Positions 1-7,700 of a stretch of 50,225 bases of DNA are shown one piece after another. Under the pieces are notes generated by a model. That model had not been told where the DNA came from. It did not search any database and was given only the letters and a program-made list of their open reading frames with translations. Origin of the DNA: Fibrobacter succinogenes. Its GTDB lineage: Bacteria; Fibrobacterota; Fibrobacteria; Fibrobacterales; Fibrobacteraceae. Both the position numbers and the translations under genes were made by a program. Location of the stretch: the NCBI GenBank assembly GCA_902800345.1, contig CADCDO010000034.1:1-50225 (forward strand), in the 5' to 3' direction. Numbering within the stretch: position 1 is the stretch's first letter; the number at the start of each line of letters is the position of its first letter.

Positions 1-162
1 CATGCCCTTCGGGCTCGGGCCAAACGGGTTTTCGTTGCTGGCGAGCTTGTCGATGTCTTTCGGATCGAGGCCGAATTCACGAGCGGTGTAGGCGATGGGC
101 TTGCCGGTCACGTAGAGCGGCTGCTTCAGAATGTGCTGTTGTGCGAGTTCGTTAATATCCAT
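1..162 (-). CDS. hisC: Histidinol-phosphate aminotransferase, N-terminal fragment (cut by window edge)
   Basis: The minus strand reads 54 codons from ATG at 162 to the window edge without a stop. The translation contains [14 protein letters not shown], the hallmark N-terminal segment of HisC, the PLP enzyme that makes histidinol phosphate from imidazole-acetol phosphate and glutamate in histidine synthesis. Only the N-terminal arm is present; the PLP lysine lies outside. No Shine-Dalgarno sequence precedes the ATG, but TATAAT ends 7 nt before it, so the start may be at or next to the transcript 5' end. The enzyme call is firm from the motif, although other class I aminotransferases such as CobD share the SNENP box. 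Confidence 0.85.
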   Translation of the reverse strand, partial: MDINELAQQHILKQPLYVTGKPIAYTAREFGLDPKDIDKLASNENPFGPSPKGM

Positions 163-169
163 AATAAAG

Positions 170-175
170 ATTATA
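170..175 (-). promoter_or_regulatory. -10 hexamer TATAAT, 7 nt before hisC start
   Basis: On the minus strand TATAAT is followed by CTTTATT and then the hisC ATG. There is no room for a leader with a ribosome binding site, so a leaderless mRNA is inferred. Confidence 0.5.
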
Positions 176-202
176 GGTCTTAGGTTATAGGTTTTAAGAA
201 TT

Positions 203-288
203 GTCATTCCCGCATGGTTCGGTATAAGGGCTGAGCTTAAGCCTGTGCTGAGCTTGTCGAAGCAAAACACACCAATCTTAGCGGGAAT
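203..288. repeat. Dispersed palindromic repeat (GTCATTCCCGC...GCGGGAAT type)
   Basis: Arms ATTCCCGC (206-213) and GCGGGAAT (281-288) are perfect inverted repeats. The interior contains GCTGAGCTT twice and TTGTCGAAGC, wording seen again near 4210, 8733, 14880 and 19850. It fills much of the gap between hisC and the next gene. Confidence 0.55.
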
Positions 289-362
289 TTCCTGTTCTCG
301 CATAATATAGTTCTTTTGGCGGCGATTGCCTTGCTGTTTGACCTGTATTTGCCTTTTTAATG

Positions 363-368
363 TATATT
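363..368 (+). promoter_or_regulatory. -10 hexamer TATATT, 6 nt before the RNase lipoprotein start
   Basis: TATATT followed by six bases and ATG at 375. It overlaps the upstream in-frame ATG at 360, which argues that 375 rather than 360 is the start. No Shine-Dalgarno sequence is present. Confidence 0.45.
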
Positions 369-374
369 TCTAGC

Positions 375-1118
375 ATGAAGAAAGTGCCCTTAAAGATTTT
401 CCTTGTTGGTCTTGTCGCCACATTCTTTGCGGCTTGTTCTGCAACTGGCGATTTCGTAGGTGGTGATGAAGACGAATTGTCGTCCGGTGTTCAAAAAAAA
501 TCTTCCAGCAGCGTTGCTGAGTCATCCTCAAGCAAGGTAAAGTCCAGTAGCTCCAAGGTTTTATCTTCTTCAAGTAATAAGGTTATAGAATCTTCCTCCA
601 GTAAGGTAAAGTCTAGCAGTTCTAAAATTTCATCATCTTCATGCAGTTCAGAAATAAGCTCTTCGTCTAGTGTTCAAAAAAATTCTTCTAGCAGCGTTGC
701 TGAGTCATCTAACGCTAGTGTAAAGAGCATTTACGATGCTGTGGAGGAATCCGGCCTCTATACGACCAAGGACTCTGTGGCTGCGTACTTGTGTAAGTTC
801 GATAAATTGCCCGCAAATTATGTCGGAAAGAATGAGGGGAAAAAACTTTACGAATCCAAAACGGGCAAGACATTTGAAAAATGGAATTTTAACCCGTGGA
901 CCACAATTAACGTGATGATTGGCGGCGACAACTTTGACAATTTTGCCTCTAGTCCGGATAATTATCACGAAACGTTACCCGAAGGTTCTTACCACGAAGC
1001 CGATGTGGAGTATTCCGCCAAGAATCGTGGAACAAAGCGGTTGGTCTATCAGCCGGATTGCGTAATCTACTATACTGCAGACCACTACGAGACTTTCACT
1101 AGAATGGAAGTGCGGTAG
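375..1118 (+). CDS. Surface lipoprotein with C-terminal barnase-family ribonuclease domain
   Basis: The 247-residue product begins with a lipoprotein signal (MKKVPLKIFLVGL...) ending in the lipobox FAAC. A linker of about 90 residues made of repeated SSSS blocks follows, then a domain of about 110 residues that aligns by eye with barnase (microbial RNase N1/T1 family). Barnase functional residues have clear counterparts: Lys27 = K152 (NYVGK), Glu73 = E208 (HEADVEY), Arg83 = R218, Arg87 = R222 and His102 = H237 (DHYETFT). The fold-defining IGGD and LP-x-NY motifs are also present. The enzyme should therefore cleave RNA outside the inner membrane, tethered by lipid. No barstar-like inhibitor gene is adjacent. 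The start at 375 is chosen because ATG 360 overlaps the likely -10 element and lies upstream of the normal signal-peptide charge cluster. A role in nucleic-acid scavenging or competition is inference. Confidence 0.85.
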   Translation: MKKVPLKIFLVGLVATFFAACSATGDFVGGDEDELSSGVQKKSSSSVAESSSSKVKSSSSKVLSSSSNKVIESSSSKVKSSSSKISSSSCSSEISSSSSVQKNSSSSVAESSNASVKSIYDAVEESGLYTTKDSVAAYLCKFDKLPANYVGKNEGKKLYESKTGKTFEKWNFNPWTTINVMIGGDNFDNFASSPDNYHETLPEGSYHEADVEYSAKNRGTKRLVYQPDCVIYYTADHYETFTRMEVR

Positions 1119-1214
1119 TTTTTAGGGGTGTAATTGTAAAAAATTGTTCTGTACGAATTGAACTTACTTTCTTGATATATATTAATTACAGAACAACCCC
1201 TGAGGAGGTCTAAA

Positions 1215-1985
1215 ATGAAGAACTATTTCGATATCAAGGACAAGATCGCTGTTGTTACAGGAGCTTCGTCAGGTCTTGGATTGCAAATTGCGCGTGCGTA
1301 CGCAAGTCAGGGAGCAAAGGTAGCCCTGTTTGCTAGGCGCGAGGACCGTCTCAAGGACAATGTCGCCGCGATTCAAAAGGAGTTTGGCGTCGATGCGATG
1401 TATGCCACTTGCGACGTGGGCGATTACGACAGCATCACCAAGGCCGTCGAGAAGGTCATGGCTGCTTACGGGCGTATCGACATCCTCGTCAACTCCGCCG
1501 GTATGGGTTGCAACAAAATGGTCATGGACCAGTCCAACGAGGAGTGGGAACGCCACCTTCATGTTGACTTGAGCGGCGTCTATTACATGTGTAAGGCTGT
1601 GGGCAAGGTCATGATCGACCAGAACTACGGCAAGATTATCAATATCGGCTCGATTCATTCTAGGGTGATTTTCCCGGGCGGTGGCATCAGTGCTTACGCT
1701 TCGGCGAAGGGCGGCGTGATGAACTTGACCAAGAACTTGGCTGTGGAATGGGCGAAGTATAACATTACCGTGAACGCTATCGGTCCTGCGGTGTTCGAAA
1801 CCGAACTGACGGCAAGCTCTCTCGAAATCCCCGGCTTCATGGACCTCATCAAGGCTTACTGCCCGGCGGGTCGTTTGGGCAAGCCCGGTGAATTGGACGG
1901 TATCGCCATTTACTTGGCGTCCGACGCATCGAGTTTCTGCACGGGCCAGCTAATCTGTATCGACGGTGGCTGGACTGCAATCTAG
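1215..1985 (+). CDS. SDR-family NAD(P)-dependent oxidoreductase (gluconate 5-dehydrogenase-like)
   Basis: 256 residues, the usual length for a classical short-chain dehydrogenase. The Rossmann cofactor motif TGASSGLG is near residue 16, the structural NSAG motif near residue 93, and the catalytic Ser-Tyr-Lys set follows as GSIHS and YASAK. The C-terminal part has the usual SDR ending with DGGWT. A strong GAGGAGG ribosome site lies 7 nt upstream of the ATG, unlike several neighbours that lack one. It is monocistronic, with a terminator about 70 nt downstream. The 3-keto/sugar acid class is the closest impression; the substrate cannot be decided from sequence. Confidence 0.85.
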   Translation: MKNYFDIKDKIAVVTGASSGLGLQIARAYASQGAKVALFARREDRLKDNVAAIQKEFGVDAMYATCDVGDYDSITKAVEKVMAAYGRIDILVNSAGMGCNKMVMDQSNEEWERHLHVDLSGVYYMCKAVGKVMIDQNYGKIINIGSIHSRVIFPGGGISAYASAKGGVMNLTKNLAVEWAKYNITVNAIGPAVFETELTASSLEIPGFMDLIKAYCPAGRLGKPGELDGIAIYLASDASSFCTGQLICIDGGWTAI

Positions 1986-2052
1986 CAGGAAAAATCCAAT
2001 ATTTAAAATAGCACATTGTATTTGTAAAAAGCTTTGACATTGCGAAAAAATT

Positions 2053-2080
2053 AGCCGTTTTTGTAAGAAAACGGCTTTTT
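2053..2080 (+). terminator. Rho-independent terminator after the SDR gene
   Basis: Perfect 9-bp stem AGCCGTTTT/AAAACGGCT (2053-2061 and 2068-2076) with a 6-nt loop, followed by TTTT. Confidence 0.85.
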
Positions 2081-2202
2081 CTGTGCTTTTGTTTGACTGA
2101 ATTTCTTGACAAAATGTCTAGAAATTAAATGCAAAATTACGCTCTATAATGATTTTTGGAATATAGATTATATCATGGTGAAATTATAAGGAAGTTGGTG
2201 AG

Positions 2203-3915
2203 ATGTTTGAAGTTTCGAATCGAATTTTAGCGGTATTGTGCGGACTGGCCGTTTGTGCGTCTGCAGCGGTGGACCAGTGCAAGCCGATTGGCTGGGCGAC
2301 TCGTTCGGGCCGAACCTCTACGGCGTTTGAGGTAACCGGTGGCGGAAATGAGGCTCCTGTTACAGTGAAGACTTTTGACGATTTGCAAAAATACGCAAAG
2401 GATTCTTCGCCGCGAGTGATTTACATTGACGGTACGCTTGGTAGCGGGTGGAACGGACGGACAGGGGACCGCTTGAACATCACGGGTTCCAATAAGACCA
2501 TTATCGGACTAAAGCCGGGAACTGTGCTCAAAGCACCAATCCATATCAGCAAGGCGTCTAATATCATCGTCCGCAACATTGTGATTCAGGGGCCGGGCAG
2601 CAATGCCGACCAAGCTTGGGACAACCTTACCATTGAAAATAACGGTTCCAAAAATATTTGGATTGACCATTGCGAATTCTGGGACGGGCAGGACGGCAAC
2701 GCCGATGTGGTAAAAGGTGCCGACAACGTTACGTTTACTTGGTGTATTTTTGGCTACAAGAAAAAGAGTACACACAACCTCTCGAACCTCATCGGTAGCT
2801 CTGACAACGAACCTGAAAGCGAAGGCAAGTTGAACGTGACTTACATGTTCAACTGGTGGAAGGCCGCGAACCAGCGCAAGCCCCGCTGCCGCTATGGCAA
2901 CGTGCATGTCGTGAACAACCTTTTGACGGGCGACGCGAGTATCACGAACGGCACGGATGTGCTTGGCGTTTCGGCGGGTCACATGTGCAAAGTGCGCACT
3001 GAAAGGAACGTGTTCATCAACGAATCGAACCCGATTTATACGGGCAATGCGAACGGTACGGGCGTAAACGAAGTCATCGACAACATTTTCACGAACTGCT
3101 CGGGCAACACGAGAGGAACGGGAACGTCTTTTACTCCGCCGTATGAATTCGAAAGCTTTATGCTCAAGGCAAGCGAAGTTGAAGCTGCCGTGAAAGCAAA
3201 TGCGGGCGCAACGCTCAAGAGCCCGACGGAATGCGATGCGAATTATGTGGAACCGCCTCCTCCGACACCGGATAAGCAATATCAGGCCGAAAAGGGAACA
3301 ATCACGGGCGGCGCTTCTGAAAGCAGCAACGCCGGTTACCATGGTGACGGTTACGTGAATTTTGACAAGGGCGGCGATGTCGTCGTGAAAGTCAAAGTTG
3401 ATACCGCGGGTCAGTACAAACTGAGTATCGATTTTACAAACGGCTCGGGTGAGGAACGCACTCTTGCTGTGAGTGCAGGCCTAGATACGGCGATAACAAA
3501 ATTCAAAGCGACGAGCGCCTGGACTGTTTGGGATTCAACCGAGGTCCTGATTAATCTTGCCGCAGGCGAAAACGCTGTGAAATTTGCGACAGTTGGCGGT
3601 AATGACGGCCCGAACATCGACCAGTTCGATGTGACGCTCGTGAAAGCTGCCGTCAAGCCGGATACGACAAAAAAGGATACGACTGCGAAGGATTCTTCCA
3701 AAACGAATATTGTGAAACCGTTGTCCATGATGGCTCCGAAAACTTATCGCGTTAGCCTTTTCGATACGAAGGGCGCGTTAGTGCGTCGCCTAAAAGTGGA
3801 ATCTGCGAAAATTGGCGATGTCGCGTGGTTGACGCGCGGGTTGCCTGCAGGCCTATACGTGATGCGGATGACTGCTCCCGGCGTGGATTATCGCAGGTTT
3901 ATTGCTGTGAAGTGA
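2203..3915 (+). CDS. Secreted pectate lyase (PL1) with CBM35-like module and C-terminal tail domain
   Basis: 570 residues. A Sec signal peptide (to about ASAA, residue 22) precedes a parallel beta-helix PL1 catalytic domain (about 25-340). PL1 signatures visible are WIDHCEF, the DGNADVVKGADNVTFTWC strand and the RKPRCR segment holding the catalytic Arg region. Residues about 360-480 (QYQAEKGTITGGA, NFDKGGD, NIDQFDV) look like a CBM35/CBM6-type carbohydrate-binding module. A Pro/Thr/Lys-rich linker leads to a tail of about 70 residues (VSLFDTKGALVRRL...GLYVMRM) resembling the basic terminal domain of other secreted proteins here. It should cleave polygalacturonate by beta-elimination outside the cell. 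AAGGAAG precedes the ATG by 9 nt. The gene stands alone. Confidence 0.9.
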   Translation: MFEVSNRILAVLCGLAVCASAAVDQCKPIGWATRSGRTSTAFEVTGGGNEAPVTVKTFDDLQKYAKDSSPRVIYIDGTLGSGWNGRTGDRLNITGSNKTIIGLKPGTVLKAPIHISKASNIIVRNIVIQGPGSNADQAWDNLTIENNGSKNIWIDHCEFWDGQDGNADVVKGADNVTFTWCIFGYKKKSTHNLSNLIGSSDNEPESEGKLNVTYMFNWWKAANQRKPRCRYGNVHVVNNLLTGDASITNGTDVLGVSAGHMCKVRTERNVFINESNPIYTGNANGTGVNEVIDNIFTNCSGNTRGTGTSFTPPYEFESFMLKASEVEAAVKANAGATLKSPTECDANYVEPPPPTPDKQYQAEKGTITGGASESSNAGYHGDGYVNFDKGGDVVVKVKVDTAGQYKLSIDFTNGSGEERTLAVSAGLDTAITKFKATSAWTVWDSTEVLINLAAGENAVKFATVGGNDGPNIDQFDVTLVKAAVKPDTTKKDTTAKDSSKTNIVKPLSMMAPKTYRVSLFDTKGALVRRLKVESAKIGDVAWLTRGLPAGLYVMRMTAPGVDYRRFIAVK

Positions 3916-4206
3916 TGGGAGAGTCGCTTTAAACGGATTTTTTGCCTGTTTGTGCAAATACATCATAAAGCCTCAGATCGTAGATGTACTTGTACTCTGC
4001 AACCATATTAGACGAAATGGAGTAGTATTCGTGATTGGGGTTGGGTAGAAAAAAGCGTAGTGATCCTTTATTAAGCTTCCAAAATTTCACTTTTAGACTA
4101 AAAATATTGTATTATTTGTCTAAATCTTGTGTAAAATGATTGATTTAGATAGATAATAGCGGTTTTTGTGTCTAAATCGTGTGTTTTATTATTGCAGCCC
4201 CGCTTT

Positions 4207-4345
4207 TGTCATTCCCGCGAAGGCTGGCATCTCCCTTTCATACGTCATTGCGCGGAGCGCATGACTGCACCGGCTCGGCAATAGAACTCGCAAGCAGTTC
4301 TGCTGCACTCGCCTCGCACGTCATTGCGAGCGAAGCTATACGATA
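4207..4345. repeat. Cluster of dispersed repeat fragments in the 3916-4708 gap
   Basis: Contains GTCATTCCCGCGAAGGC, then CGTCATTGCGCGGAGCGCATGAC and CGTCATTGCGAGCGAAGC, the same vocabulary as other intergenic repeats in the window. Bases 3916-4200 upstream are AT-rich, hold two copies of GTCTAAATC and show no convincing gene. A plus-strand ORF across 4179-4433 is only a translation of these repeats. Confidence 0.5.
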
Positions 4346-4487
4346 CTTGGCAATTTATTGCCTTTGTAGAGTTATCCCCTATGGGGAGAAGCAATCTATC
4401 CATCATGTTTTTACTAATATTCGTATGACATAGCCTCTTGCTTCACGGCGAGGGGCGCATAGAAATTTGAGATTCGTCTCTTATTCT

Positions 4488-4640
4488 CACTACTGAAACT
4501 ACCACTTTCAAACCATACGAGAATAAGACGAGCGCTCACGTCCCATTTGGGGCGTGGGTCGTTTGTGCTTATTGTATGGTAGGGTGTGGTAGCCCGCAGT
4601 AGTGATAGGTGCTTACGACTCCACGCCCTTTTTGTTTATT
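4488..4640 (+). ncRNA. Candidate structured RNA: long nested hairpin with alternative terminator stem
   Basis: Six pairing blocks nest in perfect order: CACTACTG 4488-4495 with CAGTAGTG 4597-4604; CTACCAC 4499-4505 with GTGGTAG 4586-4592; ACCATAC 4512-4518 with GTATGGT 4574-4580; AATAAG 4522-4527 with CTTATT 4568-4573; ACGA 4528-4531 with TCGT 4559-4562; CACGTCCC 4537-4544 with GGGGCGTG 4549-4556 (one G-T pair, ATTT loop). That is about 40 pairs in 117 nt. Bases 4550-4562 can instead pair with ACGACTCCACGCCC (4615-4628, one bulge), which is followed directly by TTTTTG. This alternative is a good intrinsic terminator. The two folds exclude each other. It lies just upstream of the ISP-type restriction gene. 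I do not recognise the RNA family; a riboswitch-like leader or an independent small RNA are both possible. Confidence 0.65.
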
Positions 4641-4685
4641 CCCCATAAAAAGAAGAGTGCGGCTCGCAAGTGCTTTTAAGGGAAG

Positions 4686-4704
4686 AATCCTTTTAGAAAG
4701 GATT
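4686..4704 (+). promoter_or_regulatory. Hairpin that buries the ribosome binding site of the restriction gene
   Basis: AATCCTTT (4686-4693) and AAAGGATT (4697-4704) form a perfect 8-bp stem with a 3-nt loop. The only Shine-Dalgarno candidate for the ATG at 4709, AAAGGA, is wholly inside the 3' arm. An upstream AAGG (about 4678-4681) could compete for CCTT and open the site. Confidence 0.6.
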
Positions 4705-4708
4705 TTCG

Positions 4709-7700
4709 ATGCCGCAGGACAAGCCTCTCCAATACTTCGTCGTTCGATCCCCGTTCGCCCAACTCCTCGTTACGGGCGTAAAGACTTTCGAATTCCGCAC
4801 CAACGCGAAGATATTCGCAAACAAGCGCCTAGCCATTGCGGTCTCGAAGTTCGATGGCTCCGAAGAAGACTTCGATAAGCAAATCGCCTATTGGGAAAAG
4901 CAACTGAGCAAGTCGTTCAAGAAAAAGCCTGCTGCAGAACAAGACTTCGCCCGGGCGGAATTTGAACGTGCTTGCGACAAGGCTCGAAAACTTATTGCAA
5001 AGACAAACGGTAGTGGAAAAATTATCGGTGAAGTGCTCACTGGTGATATGGATGTTTTTGATGGCGAATATGGCATCCATATTCTCGAATTTAAATTGTG
5101 GCAAGAATCTGAATGGCTCGATTCTCCGGGAGGCTTGGGAATCCGTTACATGCCGGGTGTAGAACGCCCCGAAAGCAATGCGCCTAAAATAAATTTGAGT
5201 AATGCTTATAAATCCACCTTCATTCGTATTTTAGACGAGTATCGTAATGAAAGTTTATCTGAACGCGACAAAGGAAACAAGTTCGAACTTTTGATGTTGC
5301 GTTACCTCAAAACAGACCCGATTTACGCAAATACACTTTCCGAGGTCTGGTTGTGGAATGACTTTTTTGCTAAGGATCAGTTCGGAGGTAAGGATGTCGG
5401 CATTGATTTAGTCGCCGAAACAACTGGCGGAAGCTTTTGGGCAATCCAATGTAAATGTTACAAGGCCGATGCTAAAATTGACAAGCCCGCAGTCGATACA
5501 TTCCTTGCAACATCCGGCAAAACATTCAAGGATAGGGACGGGAACAAAGTGCGTTTTGCGTTCCGCTTGTGGCTAGATACAACTGAACAGGGTTTCAATC
5601 GCGAAGCTCTCAATTCGCTAGAAAACCAAGACCCGGAATTTCATCGCATCGGTCTCTTGGAACTTGAAAACGCTATGGTCGATTGGGAGCGACTCAACAA
5701 AGGTTCCAGTGGTGAAAATGCGCAGGTGAAAAAGAAATCTCCTCGCGACCACCAAAAAGAGGCGATTGCGAAAGTTCACGAATACTTTAAGGACGAATCC
5801 CACGACCGTGGAAAGCTTATCATGGCGTGTGGTACGGGTAAAACCTATACATCTCTTTGCATTGCCGAAAAAGAAACGGATAGCAAAGGAACAATTTTGT
5901 TCTTAGTTCCCTCAATTGCTCTTTTAGGACAAACGCTTCGTGAATGGACTGCCGATGCAAAACAGCCTATCAAGCCCATTTGTATTTGTAGTGATTCTGG
6001 CGTATCTAAAATGTCCCGTAAGAATGAAAACGAGGGCGACGGTTACAGCGTTACCGACCTTGCACTCCCTGCATCAACAAATGTTTCGACAATAGTCAAA
6101 CAACTCGAATTGGCCCAATACAAAAAGGGCGGTATGACGGTAGTTTTCAGCACTTACCAGTCTATCGACGTGATTTCGAAGGCTCAGAAAAAGCTGGGCG
6201 ACAAAAGCGTGTTCGACATGATTATATGCGACGAGGCTCACCGCACGACGGGTGCTACTTTGATGGGGGCAGAAGAATCGAATTTCGTGAAAGTTCACGA
6301 TAACAATTTTTTGCGAGCGAAAAAGCGTATTTATATGACGGCAACGCCACGCCTTTTCAGCGAATCCAGCAAGAAAAAAGCAGAAGAAGGATCCGTAGAA
6401 ATTTGCTCCATGGACGACCCGAAACTTTATGGCGAAGAAATGTATCGCATTGGTTTTGGTGAAGCGGTTGAAAAACAGTTGCTCTCCGATTACAAGGTTT
6501 TGGTACTAACGATCGACCCCATGGCAATGACCGAAAGTTTGCAGATGTCGCTGGCGAACGATTCTGGTGAAGTTCTTTCGGATGACCAAGCGAAACTTAT
6601 TGGGTGTTTCAATGCTCTCTCTAAAATTACGCTTGTTGATGATCACCAACTAAAAGAAACCGATAAAGAAACCGATCCCACGCCAATGAAACGTGCTGTT
6701 GCATTCTCGCAGAACATCAAGGTTTCAAAGGAAATTCGAGACCTCATTAACGAACTTGAAGATTCTTATTATGAAGCCTTAAAGCCTGAGGCTAAAAAGC
6801 AGACGGTCCGTGTCGAGGCGATGCATATCGATGGCAGTATGGGTGCATCAACTCGCGACGAATTGCTTGCGTGGTTAAAGGCTGATGTTGAAGATGGGCA
6901 ATGCCGCATTTTGAACAATGTCCGTTGCCTGAGCGAGGGCGTAGATGTTCCGAGCCTTGATGCTGTGTTATTCCTAAGTGCCCGTGATTCTGAAGTTGAT
7001 GTGGTACAATCCGTTGGACGCGTTATGCGTACGGCCCCCAGCAAAAAATACGGCTACATCATTATTCCTGTGATTGTCCCTGCAAGCGAAAAAGCCGAAG
7101 ATGCCCTGAACAACAACGAACGTTTCAAGGTTGTATGGAAAATTCTGAACGCTTTGCGTGCCCACGATGACCGTTTCAATGCGATGGTGAACAAAATACA
7201 GTTTAACACTCGTGAACGTGGCAAAAGCGTAACTGATAATCGTATTGGAATTTCGGACGGCATCAATCATGGACAAACTGATACGGAGAACCTTGATCCT
7301 GCAAAACGGGAAAAGCAAAAGGAACTCCAGGACCAGCTGGAACTCAAATTCCAGGAATTGCAGGGAGCCATTTATGCAAAGATGGTCGAAAAAGTCGGTA
7401 GCCGCCGCTATTGGGAAGACTGGGCGAATGATGTGGCCGACATTGCCAAACGCCACGAAGACCGTATCCGCAAACTTATTGCCGTTGATGGCAAGCCGAA
7501 AGTGCAATTTGATAAGTTCCTTGTGGCACTGAAAAAGAACTTGAACCCCGGCGTGAACGAGGAGCAGGCGATAGAGATGCTTTCGCAGCACCTGATTACA
7601 AAACCTGTTTTCGAGGCTCTGTTTGAAGATTACGACTTCGCGAAAAACAACCCTGTTTCTAGAGCGTTACAGCGTGTTATCAATGTAGTGGAAAGTACCA

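Noticed and set aside
2106..2150. Promoter of the pectate lyase from TTGACA (2106-2111) and TATAAT (2145-2150).
   Set aside because: The two boxes are 33 nt apart, far from the 16-18 nt needed, so they cannot work as one promoter.
4179..4433. 84-codon plus-strand ORF.
   Set aside because: It translates the dispersed GTCATTCCCGC / CGTCATTGCGAGCGAAGC repeats and has no ribosome site.
4488..4640. Retron msr-msd or CRISPR tracrRNA for the long hairpin RNA.
   Set aside because: No reverse transcriptase, cas9 or repeat array lies in the window; the alternative terminator stem fits a leader or small RNA better.
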